Counted from the first letter of the stretch, positions 46,572 to 56,719 are shown. The stretch is 64,000 bases of DNA from Paenibacillus cellulositrophicus (GCF_009363095.1 NZ_CP045295.1:3573501-3637500), one strand, 5' to 3'. Numbers and translations: made by a program. The notes: generated by a model from the letters alone, not told the origin.

Positions 46572-47508
46572 CGTCCTTGAATAAAGTGGCGATCGACCCG
46601 CCCTCGATAATAATCCGTGTGGCCCGCGCCAGCATCGGCGCAATCGTCAAGATGTGCAGCTTCTCCGGCCGCGCTTCCGGGATGGCGATCGAATCCGTCA
46701 CCACGATCTCCCGGATATGGGGATGATCGAGCCGCTGCAGCGCGTCGCCCGAGAACAGGCCGTGCGTGGCGCATACGATCGCCTCGGACGCCCCGCGTTC
46801 CTTCAGGCCCTCGACCACATTGACGATCGTCGATCCCGTATCGATCAGGTCCTCGATGATGATCGGCGTCCGTCCCTTCACATCGCCAATAACATGCGTA
46901 ATGACGGACTCGTTATGCGCAGGTCTCTTCTTGATCATGATCGCAAACGGAGAATCGAGGTGATTCGCCAGCTTCTCCGCGGTGGACGCCCTTCCGGCGT
47001 CCGGCGACACGATGACCGGCCGGTCGATTTGAAGCGATTTCAAATGACCGCTGATGAGGTCCAGCGCCGTGAGATGGTCGACGGGAATATTAAAAAAGCC
47101 CTGAATAGCAGGTGCATGCAAATCAACAGTAATGACCCGGTTCGCCCCGGCCGTCGTCAGCACGTCCGCCACCATTTTGGCCGTAATCGGTTCACGCGGT
47201 GCGGACTTGCGTTCCTGGCGGGCATACCCGTAGTAAGGAACGATAATATTCACCGTACGGGCCGAAGCCCGCTTGGCCGCGTCAATCATGACCAGCAGCT
47301 CGACGAATAGTTCATTAATGGGGTGAGACAGGGACTGCACGAGGAAGACGTCGCAATTGCGGATGCTTTCCTCATAGTTCACATAGATTTCCCCGCTTTT
47401 GAAACGGGAAAGCTTAACGCTGCCCAGCTCCGCACCCAGCATATCGCAAATTTTTTCAGTTAGAACAGGATTCGATGATCCGGAAAAAATACGCAGCTTA
47501 TGTTGCAT
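46561..47508 (-). CDS. Divergent ribose-phosphate pyrophosphokinase (PRPP synthetase paralogue)
   Basis: A 315-residue member of the PRPP synthetase family, which makes PRPP from ribose-5-phosphate and ATP. It keeps the general fold and ATP-binding segment (YYGYARQERK), VDLHA, and a PRPP-like loop (EDLIDTGST). Several positions differ from standard Prs: VDLHAPAIQGFF for the usual VDLHAGQIQGFF, SPDAGRASTAEK for SPDHGGVTRARK, and Glu at the first acidic position of the PRPP loop. The family's catalytic Lys/Arg loop is still recognisable (KKRPAHNES). It has its own promoter and terminator next to the histidine operon. Either a specialised second Prs or an altered enzyme is possible. Confidence 0.88.
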   Translation of the reverse strand: MQHKLRIFSGSSNPVLTEKICDMLGAELGSVKLSRFKSGEIYVNYEESIRNCDVFLVQSLSHPINELFVELLVMIDAAKRASARTVNIIVPYYGYARQERKSAPREPITAKMVADVLTTAGANRVITVDLHAPAIQGFFNIPVDHLTALDLISGHLKSLQIDRPVIVSPDAGRASTAEKLANHLDSPFAIMIKKRPAHNESVITHVIGDVKGRTPIIIEDLIDTGSTIVNVVEGLKERGASEAIVCATHGLFSGDALQRLDHPHIREIVVTDSIAIPEARPEKLHILTIAPMLARATRIIIEGGSIATLFKDAGV

Positions 47509-47542
47509 ACGACCCTCCTGATAACCCGTCTTCTATACTTAG

Positions 47543-47571
47543 ATTATACATCGGTTCGCTCCCGGAATGAA
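47543..47571 (-). promoter_or_regulatory. Promoter of the PRPP synthetase gene
   Basis: On the minus strand, a perfect -10 TATAAT (47543-47548), a 17-bp spacer and a weak -35 TTCATT (47566-47571). It lies in the gap behind hisJ. Confidence 0.6.
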
Positions 47572-47673
47572 ATCGCGCCGATGAGTCCGGCGGAAAAAAT
47601 GTTTCCGTCCCTGTCATTGGCGCCACTTCAAACGGCCCTATGGCCGCAGCAGACCGTACACTTACAAGCCTGC

Positions 47674-48498
47674 TTATACCTCCAACGGAATCCGGCTGCG
47701 CTTCCGCCCTTCGAAAACAACGAGTTCGCGGAAGCCAACCTCCCAGAGCATGTTCCGGGCGGCTTCCAGATTCTCGCCCAGCTTGAGCGGATCATGAGCG
47801 TCTGAGCCCACCGTGAGCGGAATGCCCAACCGGTATGCCTCCTCCAGCATGCGCCGGGACGGGAACATTTCCGCGCAGGGCTTGGACAATCCCGACGCAT
47901 TTAGCTCCATCGCCACCCCGCTGGCCGCAACAGCGGCAAGGGCGGCGTTTTCCAGCGCTTCTACTTCCCTAGTCGCCTCGGGGCCTGGATGGTACCCGAA
48001 CCGCTTGATCACGTCCAGATGGCCCATAATGTCGTAAAAGCCGGTGGCAGCCGCCTTTTTCACCGCATCATAATACGTTTCGTATACCTTCAGGACATCC
48101 TTGCCTTCCCAGCCTTGCACCTGACGGTGATCCGTAATGTCCCATTCGCCCAAAAAGTGCACCGAGCCAATAATGTAATCCCAAGGGTATGCGTTCACGA
48201 TCTTCTCAATCTCCGCCTCATAGCCCTCGATATAGTCGCCCTCCAGGCCGATCCGAATGTCGATTTGGCCGCGGTAGCGCTCCTTCAAAGACAGGCACTC
48301 CTCCACATATCGCGGAAGCTCGTCCATCGGCATCGCCATCTCCGGGTAATACGAAGCCGGGTCCACATGAAGCAGCGGCATATGGTCGGACAAACCGATC
48401 TGTCCCAGCCCGATGTCAACCGCGCGGCGCACATATTCCTCGAGCTCGCCTACGGCGTGGCCGCACCGGACATGGTGGGTATGGTAATCGATGTACAT
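47674..48498 (-). CDS. hisJ: Histidinol-phosphatase, PHP family
   Basis: A 274-residue metal-dependent phosphatase that removes phosphate from histidinol phosphate, the eighth step of histidine synthesis. The PHP metal ligands are visible: DYHTHHVRCGHA at the N-terminus, GLSDHMP, the Glu in GLEGDYI, GSVHFLG, IMGHLDV and the C-terminal GSDAHDP. It is the last gene of the histidine operon, 12 bp behind hisIE. This PHP enzyme, rather than the HAD-type N-terminal half of a bifunctional HisB, is the Firmicutes solution. Confidence 0.95.
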   Translation of the reverse strand: MYIDYHTHHVRCGHAVGELEEYVRRAVDIGLGQIGLSDHMPLLHVDPASYYPEMAMPMDELPRYVEECLSLKERYRGQIDIRIGLEGDYIEGYEAEIEKIVNAYPWDYIIGSVHFLGEWDITDHRQVQGWEGKDVLKVYETYYDAVKKAAATGFYDIMGHLDVIKRFGYHPGPEATREVEALENAALAAVAASGVAMELNASGLSKPCAEMFPSRRMLEEAYRLGIPLTVGSDAHDPLKLGENLEAARNMLWEVGFRELVVFEGRKRSRIPLEV

Positions 48499-48510
48499 AG
48501 CGGTTTCCCC

Positions 48511-49191
48511 CTAATCCCGGCGGGGACGCTCGTGGCGGCGGTCCAGCTCGGCCATGATATCATCCAGGGGCAGCTTGCGTTCCTGAAGCAGCACCAGAAG
48601 GTGATAGATCAGGTCGCTGACCTCAAGGCGCAGCTCGTCGTTGTCCTTGTTTTTGGCTGCGATGATCGTCTCTGCGGTTTCCTCGCCGACCTTTTTCAGA
48701 ATTTTATCGACGCCTTTGTCAAAAAGATAGGTCGTATACGCGCCTTCCGGACGCTCCTTCTCGCGTTCCGCGATCACCTGCTCGAGCTCCTCCAGCACCG
48801 CAAAGCGGTGTCTTCCTTCGGCCGATTGCTCCTGTCCCGGAACGGCAATGCCACGGTAAAAGCACGTTTCCTCGCCGGTATGGCATGCCGGACCCTTCGG
48901 ATGGACCAGGAACAGCAGCGTATCCCCGTCGCAGTCATAGCTGGCGGACACAATGCGCTGAGTGTTGCCCGACGTCGCTCCCTTGTTCCACAGCTCCTGC
49001 CGCGAGCGGCTCCAGAACCAGGTCTCCCCGGTTTCGATCGACCGCTTGAGCGATTCTTCGTTCATATAAGCCATCATCAGCACTTTACGCGTCGTGGCGT
49101 CCTGAATAATGGCGGGTACGAGGCCGGCCTCGTCATAACGGATTTGCTCCTGCACCTGCTCCAGGGAGAATTGCTGTGTGTTGCTGCTCAT
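48511..49191 (-). CDS. hisI: Bifunctional phosphoribosyl-AMP cyclohydrolase / phosphoribosyl-ATP pyrophosphohydrolase
   Basis: A 226-residue fusion of HisI and HisE. Residues 1-120 are the cyclohydrolase, with the zinc-binding segment [21 protein letters not shown]. Residues 130-215 are the pyrophosphohydrolase, with [18 protein letters not shown] and the nearby E-x-x-D cluster that binds Mg. It catalyses steps 2 and 3 of the pathway. The start overlaps the hisF stop by 4 bp. Confidence 0.97.
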   Translation of the reverse strand: MSSNTQQFSLEQVQEQIRYDEAGLVPAIIQDATTRKVLMMAYMNEESLKRSIETGETWFWSRSRQELWNKGATSGNTQRIVSASYDCDGDTLLFLVHPKGPACHTGEETCFYRGIAVPGQEQSAEGRHRFAVLEELEQVIAEREKERPEGAYTTYLFDKGVDKILKKVGEETAETIIAAKNKDNDELRLEVSDLIYHLLVLLQERKLPLDDIMAELDRRHERPRRD

Positions 49192-49946
49192 CGGATTTCA
49201 ACCCCTTTTTGCTTTAAGTCCTGCTTTAATTCCGGTATCGATATTTCCTTGTAGTGAAAAATGGTAGCTGCCAAGCCCGCATCCGCCTTCCCCTGCGTGA
49301 AGACTTCGGCAAAATGCTCCTTCGTCCCCGCTCCGCCTGAAGCGATCACCGGAATCCGGACAGCGTCCGCGACCGCTGCGGTGAGAGGAAGGTCAAAGCC
49401 GTCCTTCGTGCCGTCAGCGTCCATGCTCGTCAGCAAAATCTCTCCCGCTCCGAGGGCTTCCGCTTCCTTCACCCAGTTCAGCGCCCGGATGCCAGTGGCT
49501 TTGCGTCCGCCGTGTGTGTAGACCTCCCACTCGCCCCAAGCCTCGTTATACTTGGCATCGACGGCCACGACGATGCACTGCGAGCCGAACCGGCGCGCGC
49601 CTTCCGCTACGAGCTGGGGATTCAGGACAGCCGCCGTGTTGATGCCGATTTTGTCCGCGCCTGCGCGCAGAATCCGCTTCATGTCATCGACATGGGAAAT
49701 GCCGCCGCCTACCGTGAACGGAATCGCGATTTCCCCTGCGGTTTGCCGCACGACCTCCACCATGGTGGCGCGTCCTTCCACCGACGCCGAAATGTCCAGG
49801 AATACCAGCTCATCCGCGCCTTCCTTGTCGTACAGCGCTGCGAGTTCCACCGGATCGCCCGCGTCCCGCAAATTTTCAAAATTAACACCCTTCACCACAC
49901 GGCCGTCCTTAACGTCCAGGCAGGGAATGATTCGTTTTGCCAGCAT
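49188..49946 (-). CDS. hisF: Imidazole glycerol phosphate synthase subunit HisF
   Basis: A 252-residue TIM barrel, the cyclase half of IGP synthase. Catalytic Asp residues are in [12 protein letters not shown] (near residue 11) and [12 protein letters not shown] (near 130). With HisH it makes IGP and AICAR. The start is ATG 49946 ([12 protein letters not shown]), which gives the family length; the frame extends upstream without a ribosome site. It lies 100 bp behind hisA. Confidence 0.97.
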   Translation of the reverse strand: MLAKRIIPCLDVKDGRVVKGVNFENLRDAGDPVELAALYDKEGADELVFLDISASVEGRATMVEVVRQTAGEIAIPFTVGGGISHVDDMKRILRAGADKIGINTAAVLNPQLVAEGARRFGSQCIVVAVDAKYNEAWGEWEVYTHGGRKATGIRALNWVKEAEALGAGEILLTSMDADGTKDGFDLPLTAAVADAVRIPVIASGGAGTKEHFAEVFTQGKADAGLAATIFHYKEISIPELKQDLKQKGVEIR

Positions 49947-50045
49947 GGGCCTCGCTCCCTCTCTTTTCGTGCTCACATGGTAGTCTGACTACCGTTTATC
50001 CCTTTATATCTGCAAAAGAGAGCTTCCGCTCTCTCTATCTCACGC

Positions 50046-50786
50046 TTATCCTTGTTCAGCGATTCGCCGCAGCGCATCCGCAAGCTGAATGCTGCCCGTG
50101 TACAACGCCTTTCCGACGATAGCTCCGCCCACGCCGTCGCTGCGGTGTCCGCTGAGGTTCAGCAGGTCCTCGGTGACCGTCACGCCGCCCGAAGCGATCA
50201 CGGTGCGTCCGCTGGCTTTGGCCAGTGACACGATGGCCTCGATGTTCGGCCCCTGCATCATGCCGTCGCGGGAGATATCGGTGAAGATGAACGTTTCCGC
50301 TCCTTTGGCCGCCAGCTCTTTAGCCAGTTCCTCTGCCTTAACCTCCGACGTCTCCAGCCAGCCGCGGGTCGCCACATAACCGTTCCGCGCATCGATTCCG
50401 ATCGCCACGCGGTCTCCATAAGTGCCGAGCACCGCCTCAGTAAAGGCGCGGTCCTCGATCGCCGCCGTGCCGATAATGACCCGGCTCACGCCAAGGCCCA
50501 GCAGGCGCTCCACGTCATTCAGGGTGCGCAGTCCGCCCCCGACTTGAACAGGGACTTGAACGCCTTTGGCAATGGCTCCAATGACCTCGTCATTCACCGG
50601 GCGTCCTGCCTTGGCGCCGTCCAGATCCACCAAATGAATATAGGCACCGCCCTGTGCTTCCCAAGCCTTGGCGGCCTCGAGCGGGCTGTCGTTATATACC
50701 GTTTCCTGATTGTAATCCCCTTGAACCAGCCGTACGCACTTGCCTCCGCGAATATCGATGGCCGGATAAATGATAAATGAAGACAT
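50046..50786 (-). CDS. hisA: ProFAR isomerase HisA
   Basis: A 246-residue TIM barrel that opens the ribose ring of ProFAR by Amadori rearrangement. The catalytic Asp pair is in [10 protein letters not shown] (near residue 8-12) and [10 protein letters not shown] (near 130). [11 protein letters not shown] is a phosphate-binding loop. It is closely related to HisF. Confidence 0.97.
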   Translation of the reverse strand: MSSFIIYPAIDIRGGKCVRLVQGDYNQETVYNDSPLEAAKAWEAQGGAYIHLVDLDGAKAGRPVNDEVIGAIAKGVQVPVQVGGGLRTLNDVERLLGLGVSRVIIGTAAIEDRAFTEAVLGTYGDRVAIGIDARNGYVATRGWLETSEVKAEELAKELAAKGAETFIFTDISRDGMMQGPNIEAIVSLAKASGRTVIASGGVTVTEDLLNLSGHRSDGVGGAIVGKALYTGSIQLADALRRIAEQG

Positions 50787-50830
50787 CGTTCTCCCCGCTT
50801 TCCTGTTATTCCACGCCGGTCAAGAAGGCG

Positions 50831-51451
50831 TTAGACCTTCGCTCCCGTCAGCCGCAAAAAGCTGCGCAGCAGCTGCACGCCCAGCTCTCCGCTCTTCTCC
50901 GGATGAAACTGCATGCCATATACCGACCCCCGCCCCACGATCGCGGTCACCGGACGGCCGTAATCCGTTACCGCCAGCAAATCGGCGGGTTCGTCCGGCA
51001 GCACATGGTACGAGTGGACAAAGTACACATGGCCCTCCGTAAGGCCGCTGAAGAGCGGACTGTCCTTTTGCACAAACTCCAGCCGGTTCCAGCCCATGTG
51101 CGGCACCTTCAGCTCCCCGTCCGGGAAGCGGACCACCCGACCAGGCAAGATGTTGAGCCCCTCGTGATGGCCATGCTCCTCGCTGCTGCCAAACAGCAGC
51201 TGCATGCCGAGGCAGATGCCGAGCAGCGGCTTGCCGCCCTCAGCGGCCTCCCGAACTACCCGGTCAAGCCCGGTTTCGCGCAGGTGCTCCATCGCGTCGC
51301 CAAACGCGCCAACGCCGGGCAGGATGACGCCGTCAGCCCCAAGAATGGCTTCGCGGTTGCCCGTCACAAGCGCCTCAGTGCCGAGACGTTCGACGGCCTT
51401 GCTGACGCTGTGCAGGTTGCCCATGCCGTAATCCACAATGGCGATCGTCAC
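50831..51451 (-). CDS. hisH: Imidazole glycerol phosphate synthase glutaminase subunit HisH
   Basis: A 206-residue class I glutamine amidotransferase that feeds ammonia to HisF. The catalytic Cys is in GICLGMQLLF (about residue 80), and the His-Glu pair is in GMQFHPEKSGE near the C-terminus. Y-G-M-G-N-L-H-S at residues 8-15 is conserved. The start is a GTG at 51451, just behind the hisB stop. It lies 45 bp before hisA. Confidence 0.96.
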   Translation of the reverse strand: MTIAIVDYGMGNLHSVSKAVERLGTEALVTGNREAILGADGVILPGVGAFGDAMEHLRETGLDRVVREAAEGGKPLLGICLGMQLLFGSSEEHGHHEGLNILPGRVVRFPDGELKVPHMGWNRLEFVQKDSPLFSGLTEGHVYFVHSYHVLPDEPADLLAVTDYGRPVTAIVGRGSVYGMQFHPEKSGELGVQLLRSFLRLTGAKV

Positions 51452-51453
51452 GG

Positions 51454-52056
51454 TTACAGCACTCCCTTCGTTGATGGAACCCCCGTAACCCGTGGATCGA
51501 TGCTGGTCGCCTCATCCAGCGCACGCCCCAGCGCCTTGAACACCGCTTCGATCATGTGGTGCGTGTTCTGGCCGTAATGAACGATGACATGCAGCGTGAT
51601 GCGTGCCTCCAGCGCCAGCTTCCACAGAAACTCATGCACCATTTCGGTGGAGAAGCTTCCGACTTGGCTGGAAGGATACTCCGCCCGGTATTCAAAATGG
51701 GGACGATTGCTCACGTCGATCACGACCTGAGCGAGCGCCTCATCCATTGGAATAAATACGTTCGCGTAGCGCTTGATGCCCTTTTTATCGCCGAGGGCTT
51801 CCCTTAACGTCTGGCCGAGGCAGATGCCGATGTCCTCCACCGTATGGTGGTCGTCAATTTCGATGTCGCCTTTGGCCTTCACTTTCAAATCAAACTGGCC
51901 GTGCTTCGTAAACAGGTCCAGCATATGGTTCAGAAAAGGCACATCTGTTTCCAGTTCGGATACCCCAGTGCCATCTACGCCAAACGTCAGCTGAATGTCG
52001 GTCTCGTTCGTTTTGCGGCTGATGCTTGCACGGCGTTCGCTGCTTTGATTTGTCAT
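51454..52056 (-). CDS. hisB: Imidazoleglycerol-phosphate dehydratase
   Basis: A 200-residue manganese enzyme, monofunctional as in other Firmicutes. The metal-binding histidine motifs DDHHTVEDIGI and FLNHMLDLFTKHGQFDL are present, with the second HHMIEA-type motif (THHMIEAVFKALG) near the C-terminus. hisD lies just upstream, with 3 bp between them. Confidence 0.97.
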   Translation of the reverse strand: MTNQSSERRASISRKTNETDIQLTFGVDGTGVSELETDVPFLNHMLDLFTKHGQFDLKVKAKGDIEIDDHHTVEDIGICLGQTLREALGDKKGIKRYANVFIPMDEALAQVVIDVSNRPHFEYRAEYPSSQVGSFSTEMVHEFLWKLALEARITLHVIVHYGQNTHHMIEAVFKALGRALDEATSIDPRVTGVPSTKGVL

Positions 52057-52059
52057 GTT

Positions 52060-53355
52060 TTAGTCTCTCCCTTCGATTTCGCGTTTCAGCCGGACCTCAA
52101 TGGCCCGGGCATGCGCTTCCAGCCCCTCGCCGCGCGCCAGCTCCATAATGGCTTCGCCGTTTTTCAGGAGCGCTTCCTTGCTGTAGTAGATCATGCTGGA
52201 CTTTTTAATAAAATCATCGACATCGACCGGTGAAGAAAACCGGGCCGTGCCGTTTGTCGGAATGATGTGGTTGGGCCCGGCAAAATAGTCCCCTACCGGC
52301 TCGGAGCTGTATGCTCCGAGGAAAATCGCCCCGGCATTCTCGATAAGCCCGACGATCGCCATCGGATCCTGGACCATCAGCTCCAGGTGCTCCGGCGCCA
52401 GCCGGTTGACGACCGATATGCCTTCCTTCAGCGACTCCACCACGATGATGGCTCCGTAGCCCTCCACCGAAGCCGCCGCGATATCCCGGCGGGGCAGGCT
52501 CTCCAGCTGCCGCTTCACCTCGGCAGCGACCGCGTCCGCCAGCTGCCGCGAAGGCGTCACCAGAATCGCGGACGCCATCTCGTCATGCTCGGCCTGGGAC
52601 AACAGGTCGGCCGCCACGAATTCGGGGTCGGCCTGCTCGTCGGCCAGCACGACGATTTCGCTCGGCCCGGCGATGCTGTCGATGTCGACCGCACCGTATA
52701 CTTCCCGCTTGGCCAGCGCGACATAAATATTGCCCGGCCCGCAGATCTTATCCACCGGCGCAATCGTCTCCGTGCCGTACGCCAGTGCCGCGATGGCCTG
52801 GGCACCGCCAACCCGGTAAATTTCATGGACGCCGGCTTCCGCGGCCGCCACCAGAATATACGGGTTGATGCCCTCTTTTCCGCCCGTCGCCGGCGGTGTC
52901 ACCATGACGATCTCCGGAACGCCCGCCACCTGGGCCGGAATGACATTCATCAGCACGGACGACGGATAGGCCGCTTTCCCGCCCGGCACATAGACGCCGA
53001 CCCGCTTCAGCGGACGGATGATTTGCCCCAAGATGCTGCCGTCAGGCTGCAGATCCATCCAGGAGTTTCTTTTCTCTCTCTCATGGAACGCGCGAATATT
53101 GCGCGCCGCAGCCGAAATCGCTTCGACGAACGATGGCTCAACCTTTGTGTAGGCCGCCTTCAGCTCCTCTTCAGTCACGCGCAGGCCCGATCCCGTCAGC
53201 TTCGTGCGGTCGAGCTCTTCTGTGTACCGGAGCAGCGCTGCATCGCCCTCCTGCTTTACGTCCTGCACGATCCGTTTGGCGGCTGCATTTTGCTCCGGCG
53301 TGCCGTACTCGACCTCCCGCCGCAGATCAAAATCCTCAACCGGTACGATTTTCAT
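52060..53355 (-). CDS. hisD: Histidinol dehydrogenase
   Basis: A 431-residue zinc-dependent NAD enzyme that oxidises histidinol to histidine in two steps. The signature [15 protein letters not shown] and the [14 protein letters not shown] segment are conserved, with catalytic His residues in APEHLELMV and the zinc site in AEHDE. The start is ATG 53355 (MKIVPVEDF) after GGGGGAG. Confidence 0.97.
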   Translation of the reverse strand: MKIVPVEDFDLRREVEYGTPEQNAAAKRIVQDVKQEGDAALLRYTEELDRTKLTGSGLRVTEEELKAAYTKVEPSFVEAISAAARNIRAFHEREKRNSWMDLQPDGSILGQIIRPLKRVGVYVPGGKAAYPSSVLMNVIPAQVAGVPEIVMVTPPATGGKEGINPYILVAAAEAGVHEIYRVGGAQAIAALAYGTETIAPVDKICGPGNIYVALAKREVYGAVDIDSIAGPSEIVVLADEQADPEFVAADLLSQAEHDEMASAILVTPSRQLADAVAAEVKRQLESLPRRDIAAASVEGYGAIIVVESLKEGISVVNRLAPEHLELMVQDPMAIVGLIENAGAIFLGAYSSEPVGDYFAGPNHIIPTNGTARFSSPVDVDDFIKKSSMIYYSKEALLKNGEAIMELARGEGLEAHARAIEVRLKREIEGRD

Positions 53356-53412
53356 CCCATTCTCCCCCTCTGCTATCTCTTCGCCATCCACTCTGCTTGG
53401 CTTTATCCCGAA

Positions 53413-54045
53413 CTATTCCGAAGCGGAAATCACTTTCTGAAGCCGGTCGCAGAGCGACTGGATTTGCCCGTTCTTCATCCGGTAGCTCACCCGGTTGGCC
53501 ACCAGGCGGCTCGTTATTTCAAAGATGCTGTTCATTTCCACCAAACCGTTTTCCCGCAGCGTCTGACCAGTTTCCACCATATCGACGATCCTATCGGAAA
53601 GCCCGATCAACGGCGCAAGCTCGATGGAGCCGTTCAGCTTGATCACCTCGACCTGCTGCCCCTGCTCGCGGAAGTACTGCGACGCCACGTTCGGGTACTT
53701 CGTTGCCACGCGCTGCTGAATGCCCGGCTTCCAGTCGGGCAGACCGATCACGGACATCCGGCATCTGGCGATACCTAAGTCCAGCAGCTCGTAGACATCG
53801 CGGTTTTCTTCCATCATTACGTCCTTGCCGACGATGCCGATGTCCGCGGCGCCGTATTCCACGAAGGTCGGCACATCCACCGGTTTGGCCAGGATGAATT
53901 CCATGCCCAGCTCCGGCAGCGGAATGACCAGTTTGCGCGACTCATCGACCTCTTCCGGGATCGGAAGACCGGCTTCACGGAACAATGCCGACGCTTTTTT
54001 ATAGATCCGCCCTTTCGGCATCGCCACTTTTAGAGTTTCTGCCAA
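53413..54045 (-). CDS. hisG: ATP phosphoribosyltransferase catalytic subunit, short form
   Basis: A 210-residue HisG of the short type, which lacks the C-terminal regulatory domain and needs HisZ. The PRPP loop is visible in [15 protein letters not shown], and the N-terminal [12 protein letters not shown] is the family start. The start codon is TTG 54045, with GGAGGGAG at proper distance. It condenses ATP and PRPP, the committed step, and should be feedback inhibited by histidine through HisZ. Confidence 0.97.
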   Translation of the reverse strand: MAETLKVAMPKGRIYKKASALFREAGLPIPEEVDESRKLVIPLPELGMEFILAKPVDVPTFVEYGAADIGIVGKDVMMEENRDVYELLDLGIARCRMSVIGLPDWKPGIQQRVATKYPNVASQYFREQGQQVEVIKLNGSIELAPLIGLSDRIVDMVETGQTLRENGLVEMNSIFEITSRLVANRVSYRMKNGQIQSLCDRLQKVISASE

Positions 54046-54123
54046 CGTTCTCCCTCCTGCTTCTAATTGTTGATCTATCTCAATTCGCTGTTTATGTTTT
54101 TCGAATCCTGCCCCAGGTTCCCT

Positions 54124-55317
54124 TTACCCCAAACTCCCGCCATAAGTGATAACCTCTCCATAAGCTTGGCTGGTCGCCCCTGGTTGCGCCGCATCCGGGC
54201 CGGTATGATCTCCGTCGATCAACAGCGTAACAACCGATTGTCCCTGCGCACGAAGCCTCGCCGCCTCCGCCAGGCCTTCCTTGCGATGAGCTGCGTCATA
54301 TCGGACGAGAACAGGCAGCACAGCCGCTTCCTGCACGCCGTTGACGCCATCTAGAATACGGTTCGTTTTCAGCGCGAATCCCGTCGCCGGAACGTCCCGT
54401 CCAAACTGCTTCAGCAGATTGTTGTACCGTCCGCCGCTGCAGACCGGGAAGCCAAGCTCGGAGGCGTAGCCTTCAAACGTCATTCCTGTATAGTAGGAAA
54501 AGTCTCCGATCATCGTCAGATCGATAAGCACGTGCTCCGACACGCCATACGCCTCCAGCACCTCCCATACTTTGCACAAATGGCTGATGGATGCTCTTGC
54601 GAGCGGATGACCGCTCAGCTCCAGCGCCTGATCGCAAATTTCCTGGCCTCCGCGCAGACGGAGAAGTCCTTCGAGCCAATTCCGCTGTTCATCCGTTACA
54701 CCCAGCTCGCTGATCGTTTTACGGAAACCGACGAAGTCGCGGCTGAGCAGTCCCTCTTTCAGTGATTGCTGAGCTTCGGTTGATCCCGGGAGGATTTCAT
54801 CAAACAACCCGTTGAGAAACCCAACGTGGCCCATGGCGATTTTAAAAGAAGACACACCCGCCGCCTTCAAAGACTCGATGGCCAGCGCCACGACCTCGGC
54901 ATCCGCTTCGGGTGAATCGTCACCGACGAGCTCGACGCCGGTCTGAAAAAATTCCGCTTCCCGTCCGGCTTCTTCCTCAATGGCCCGGAACACGTTCGCG
55001 TGGTAAGACAACCGGATGGGCAGAGGCTCTTCCTTCAGCAGCGACGAGACCACCCGGGCGATCGGAGCCGTCATATCCGAACGAAGCACCAGTGTGGTGC
55101 CCCGGTTATTCAACAATTTAAACAGCTTGCGGTCCGACGTGGAGCTTGCCACGCCTACCGTATCGTAATATTCCATCGTCGGCGTCATGATTTGCCGGTA
55201 ACCCCAGCGGCTCATGCAGTCAAGCACGTCGCGCTCGATCCGGCGCAGCTTGGAGACCGCATAAGGCACATAATCGCGGACGCCTGAAGGCTTTTCAAAA
55301 CCTTTCGGCTTGGTCAC
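54124..55317 (-). CDS. hisZ: ATP phosphoribosyltransferase regulatory subunit
   Basis: A 397-residue paralogue of histidyl-tRNA synthetase without the anticodon domain. Class II motif-2-like TLVLRSDMTAPIARVV and motif-3-like elements (AIEEEAGREAEFFQTG) are visible. It forms a hetero-octamer with short HisG and senses histidine. The start is GTG 55317, with GAGGTGATG before it. It is the first gene of the histidine operon, behind a promoter at 55395-55423. Confidence 0.95.
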   Translation of the reverse strand: MTKPKGFEKPSGVRDYVPYAVSKLRRIERDVLDCMSRWGYRQIMTPTMEYYDTVGVASSTSDRKLFKLLNNRGTTLVLRSDMTAPIARVVSSLLKEEPLPIRLSYHANVFRAIEEEAGREAEFFQTGVELVGDDSPEADAEVVALAIESLKAAGVSSFKIAMGHVGFLNGLFDEILPGSTEAQQSLKEGLLSRDFVGFRKTISELGVTDEQRNWLEGLLRLRGGQEICDQALELSGHPLARASISHLCKVWEVLEAYGVSEHVLIDLTMIGDFSYYTGMTFEGYASELGFPVCSGGRYNNLLKQFGRDVPATGFALKTNRILDGVNGVQEAAVLPVLVRYDAAHRKEGLAEAARLRAQGQSVVTLLIDGDHTGPDAAQPGATSQAYGEVITYGGSLG

Positions 55318-55360
55318 GTCCCATCACCTCGAACAGTTATATTTCTTCATCACATTAAAG

Positions 55361-55376
55361 TGCTACCATACTACCA
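55361..55376. promoter_or_regulatory. Candidate operator of the histidine operon
   Basis: On the minus strand, TGGTAGTATGGTAGCA contains the direct repeat GGTAG-TAT-GGTAG, 12-27 bp after the predicted transcription start. It could be a site for a TrpR-like histidine regulator (HisR/YerC type), but I cannot confirm the consensus. There is no T-box-like leader. Confidence 0.45.
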
Positions 55377-55394
55377 AAGTAAAGAATAATGGCT

Positions 55395-55423
55395 ATATTA
55401 ACATGAAAAGGCAGATTCGTCAA
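55395..55423 (-). promoter_or_regulatory. SigA-type promoter of the histidine operon
   Basis: On the minus strand, -35 TTGACG (55418-55423), a 17-bp spacer and -10 TAATAT (55395-55400). The leader to hisZ is only about 70 nt. Confidence 0.75.
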
Positions 55424-55466
55424 TTGCCATACGTTTCACTTCCGTGCACTTGCCTCGGCTTGATAC

Positions 55467-55503
55467 AAAAAAAACATTCAAAATCCAAGCTTTTGAATGT
55501 TTT
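55467..55503 (-). terminator. Terminator of the hprK-lgt-ppaX-yvoF gene group
   Basis: On the minus strand, a 10-bp stem ACATTCAAAA with TTTTGAATGT is followed by eight T residues, 20 bp beyond the acetyltransferase stop. Confidence 0.88.
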
Positions 55504-55523
55504 CGTATGTGCGGCCGCTGCCA

Positions 55524-56063
55524 TTATTCATCCGATGCCGGCACGGACGAGGAATGCGCATCCTCCTCCGTTTTCGAATCCGAACGTCTCAGCTCGCGCA
55601 GCGGGTTACCGCCGACAAAGGCACCCGCCGGCACGCTCTTGTGAACGACGGACCCGGCGGCAATGACAGCGCCGTCCCCAATCGTGACTCCCGGCAAAAT
55701 GGTCGTATTTGCTCCGATCAGCACATTGCTGCCGATCAGGACTTGTCCCAGCCGGTATTCCTTAATCAGATATTCGTGGGCGAGAATCGTCGTGTTGTAC
55801 CCGATCACCGAATTGTCCCCGATCGTAATGTTCTCGGGAAAAAACACGTCCACCATGACCATCAGGCCAAAGGCGGCATGCTCTCCCACCTTCATCCCCA
55901 GCAGGTGACGGTAGATCCAATTCTTTAGCGGAAGAATCGGGCAGTACCGGGCCGCTTGTATACATATGAAATTTTTAACCCCTTTCCAAGGGCTGACCGT
56001 TCTATAGATTTGCCACAGCGCATTCGGGCCTTCGACCGGGTAACGGGTCACGTTTCTGCTCAC
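55524..56063 (-). CDS. yvoF: Left-handed beta-helix acyltransferase (YvoF-like)
   Basis: A 179-residue O-acetyltransferase-like protein of the hexapeptide-repeat family. Repeats such as [15 protein letters not shown] and [15 protein letters not shown] from residue 75 on form the beta helix; the C-terminal [19 protein letters not shown] is typical of the Maa/LacA/NodL group. The start is GTG 56063. By position behind ppaX it corresponds to Bacillus YvoF. The acyl acceptor is unknown. Confidence 0.9.
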   Translation of the reverse strand: MSRNVTRYPVEGPNALWQIYRTVSPWKGVKNFICIQAARYCPILPLKNWIYRHLLGMKVGEHAAFGLMVMVDVFFPENITIGDNSVIGYNTTILAHEYLIKEYRLGQVLIGSNVLIGANTTILPGVTIGDGAVIAAGSVVHKSVPAGAFVGGNPLRELRRSDSKTEEDAHSSSVPASDE

Positions 56064-56070
56064 AATCGCC

Positions 56071-56712
56071 TTACTCCTGTTCCACCAAGGAATATAAATC
56101 GGTCATATCATGCAGTATGTAATCCGGATTATACTCGCGGAGCACCTTCTCGCCTTTCAGCGACCAAGCGACCCCGGCAGACCGGGCGCCAGCCGCCTTG
56201 GCGGATTGAATATCCACCGGGCTGTCCCCGACCATCAACGTTGCTTCTAGATCTGCTCCAAGCTGCTTGATGGCCATCAGCACCGGCTCCGGATGCGGTT
56301 TGGGATGCTCGACGTCCATCACCGTAACAATCGTCTTCATATACTTGTCCAGCCCGAACATCTCCAGCACGCGGAACGTCCCCGGCTTGTTTTTGGTGGT
56401 CACAACCCCCATCGTAATGCCGCGCCGGTCCAGTTCCTTGATTACCTCCAGCACATGCGGAAAAGGCTGCACCATCTCGTCGTGACGAGCGTCGTTATAA
56501 GTCCGGTAAGCCTGGTGAAAATGGGTCACATCCTCGCTCCCCGAGAAAAACTGGAGCTGCTGCTCCAGCGTCATCCCCATTTTTGGAATGATCACTTCCC
56601 GAGTCAGGGGGGGCTGGACGTGCTTCTCCAGTACATGCATAAACGAGCTGATAATCAATTCATTCGTATCAATAATCGTTCCGTCCAAATCAAACAGTAC
56701 GGTATCTATCAT
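56071..56712 (-). CDS. ppaX: Pyrophosphatase PpaX, HAD family
   Basis: A 213-residue HAD hydrolase. The nucleophile Asp is in [13 protein letters not shown] (residue 8), the Thr/Ser in VVTTKNKPG, and the C-terminal acidic motif is [13 protein letters not shown]. In Bacillus PpaX hydrolyses the pyrophosphate produced when HprK dephosphorylates Ser46-HPr. AAAGGAG precedes the ATG, and lgt ends 7 bp upstream. The linkage with hprK supports this role over a general phosphoglycolate phosphatase. Confidence 0.95.
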   Translation of the reverse strand: MIDTVLFDLDGTIIDTNELIISSFMHVLEKHVQPPLTREVIIPKMGMTLEQQLQFFSGSEDVTHFHQAYRTYNDARHDEMVQPFPHVLEVIKELDRRGITMGVVTTKNKPGTFRVLEMFGLDKYMKTIVTVMDVEHPKPHPEPVLMAIKQLGADLEATLMVGDSPVDIQSAKAAGARSAGVAWSLKGEKVLREYNPDYILHDMTDLYSLVEQE

Positions 56713-56719
56713 GCTGTCG

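Noticed and set aside
55318..55395. A histidine T-box or attenuator leader upstream of hisZ
   Set aside because: The leader is only about 70 nt, with no T-box core sequence, terminator or run of His codons.
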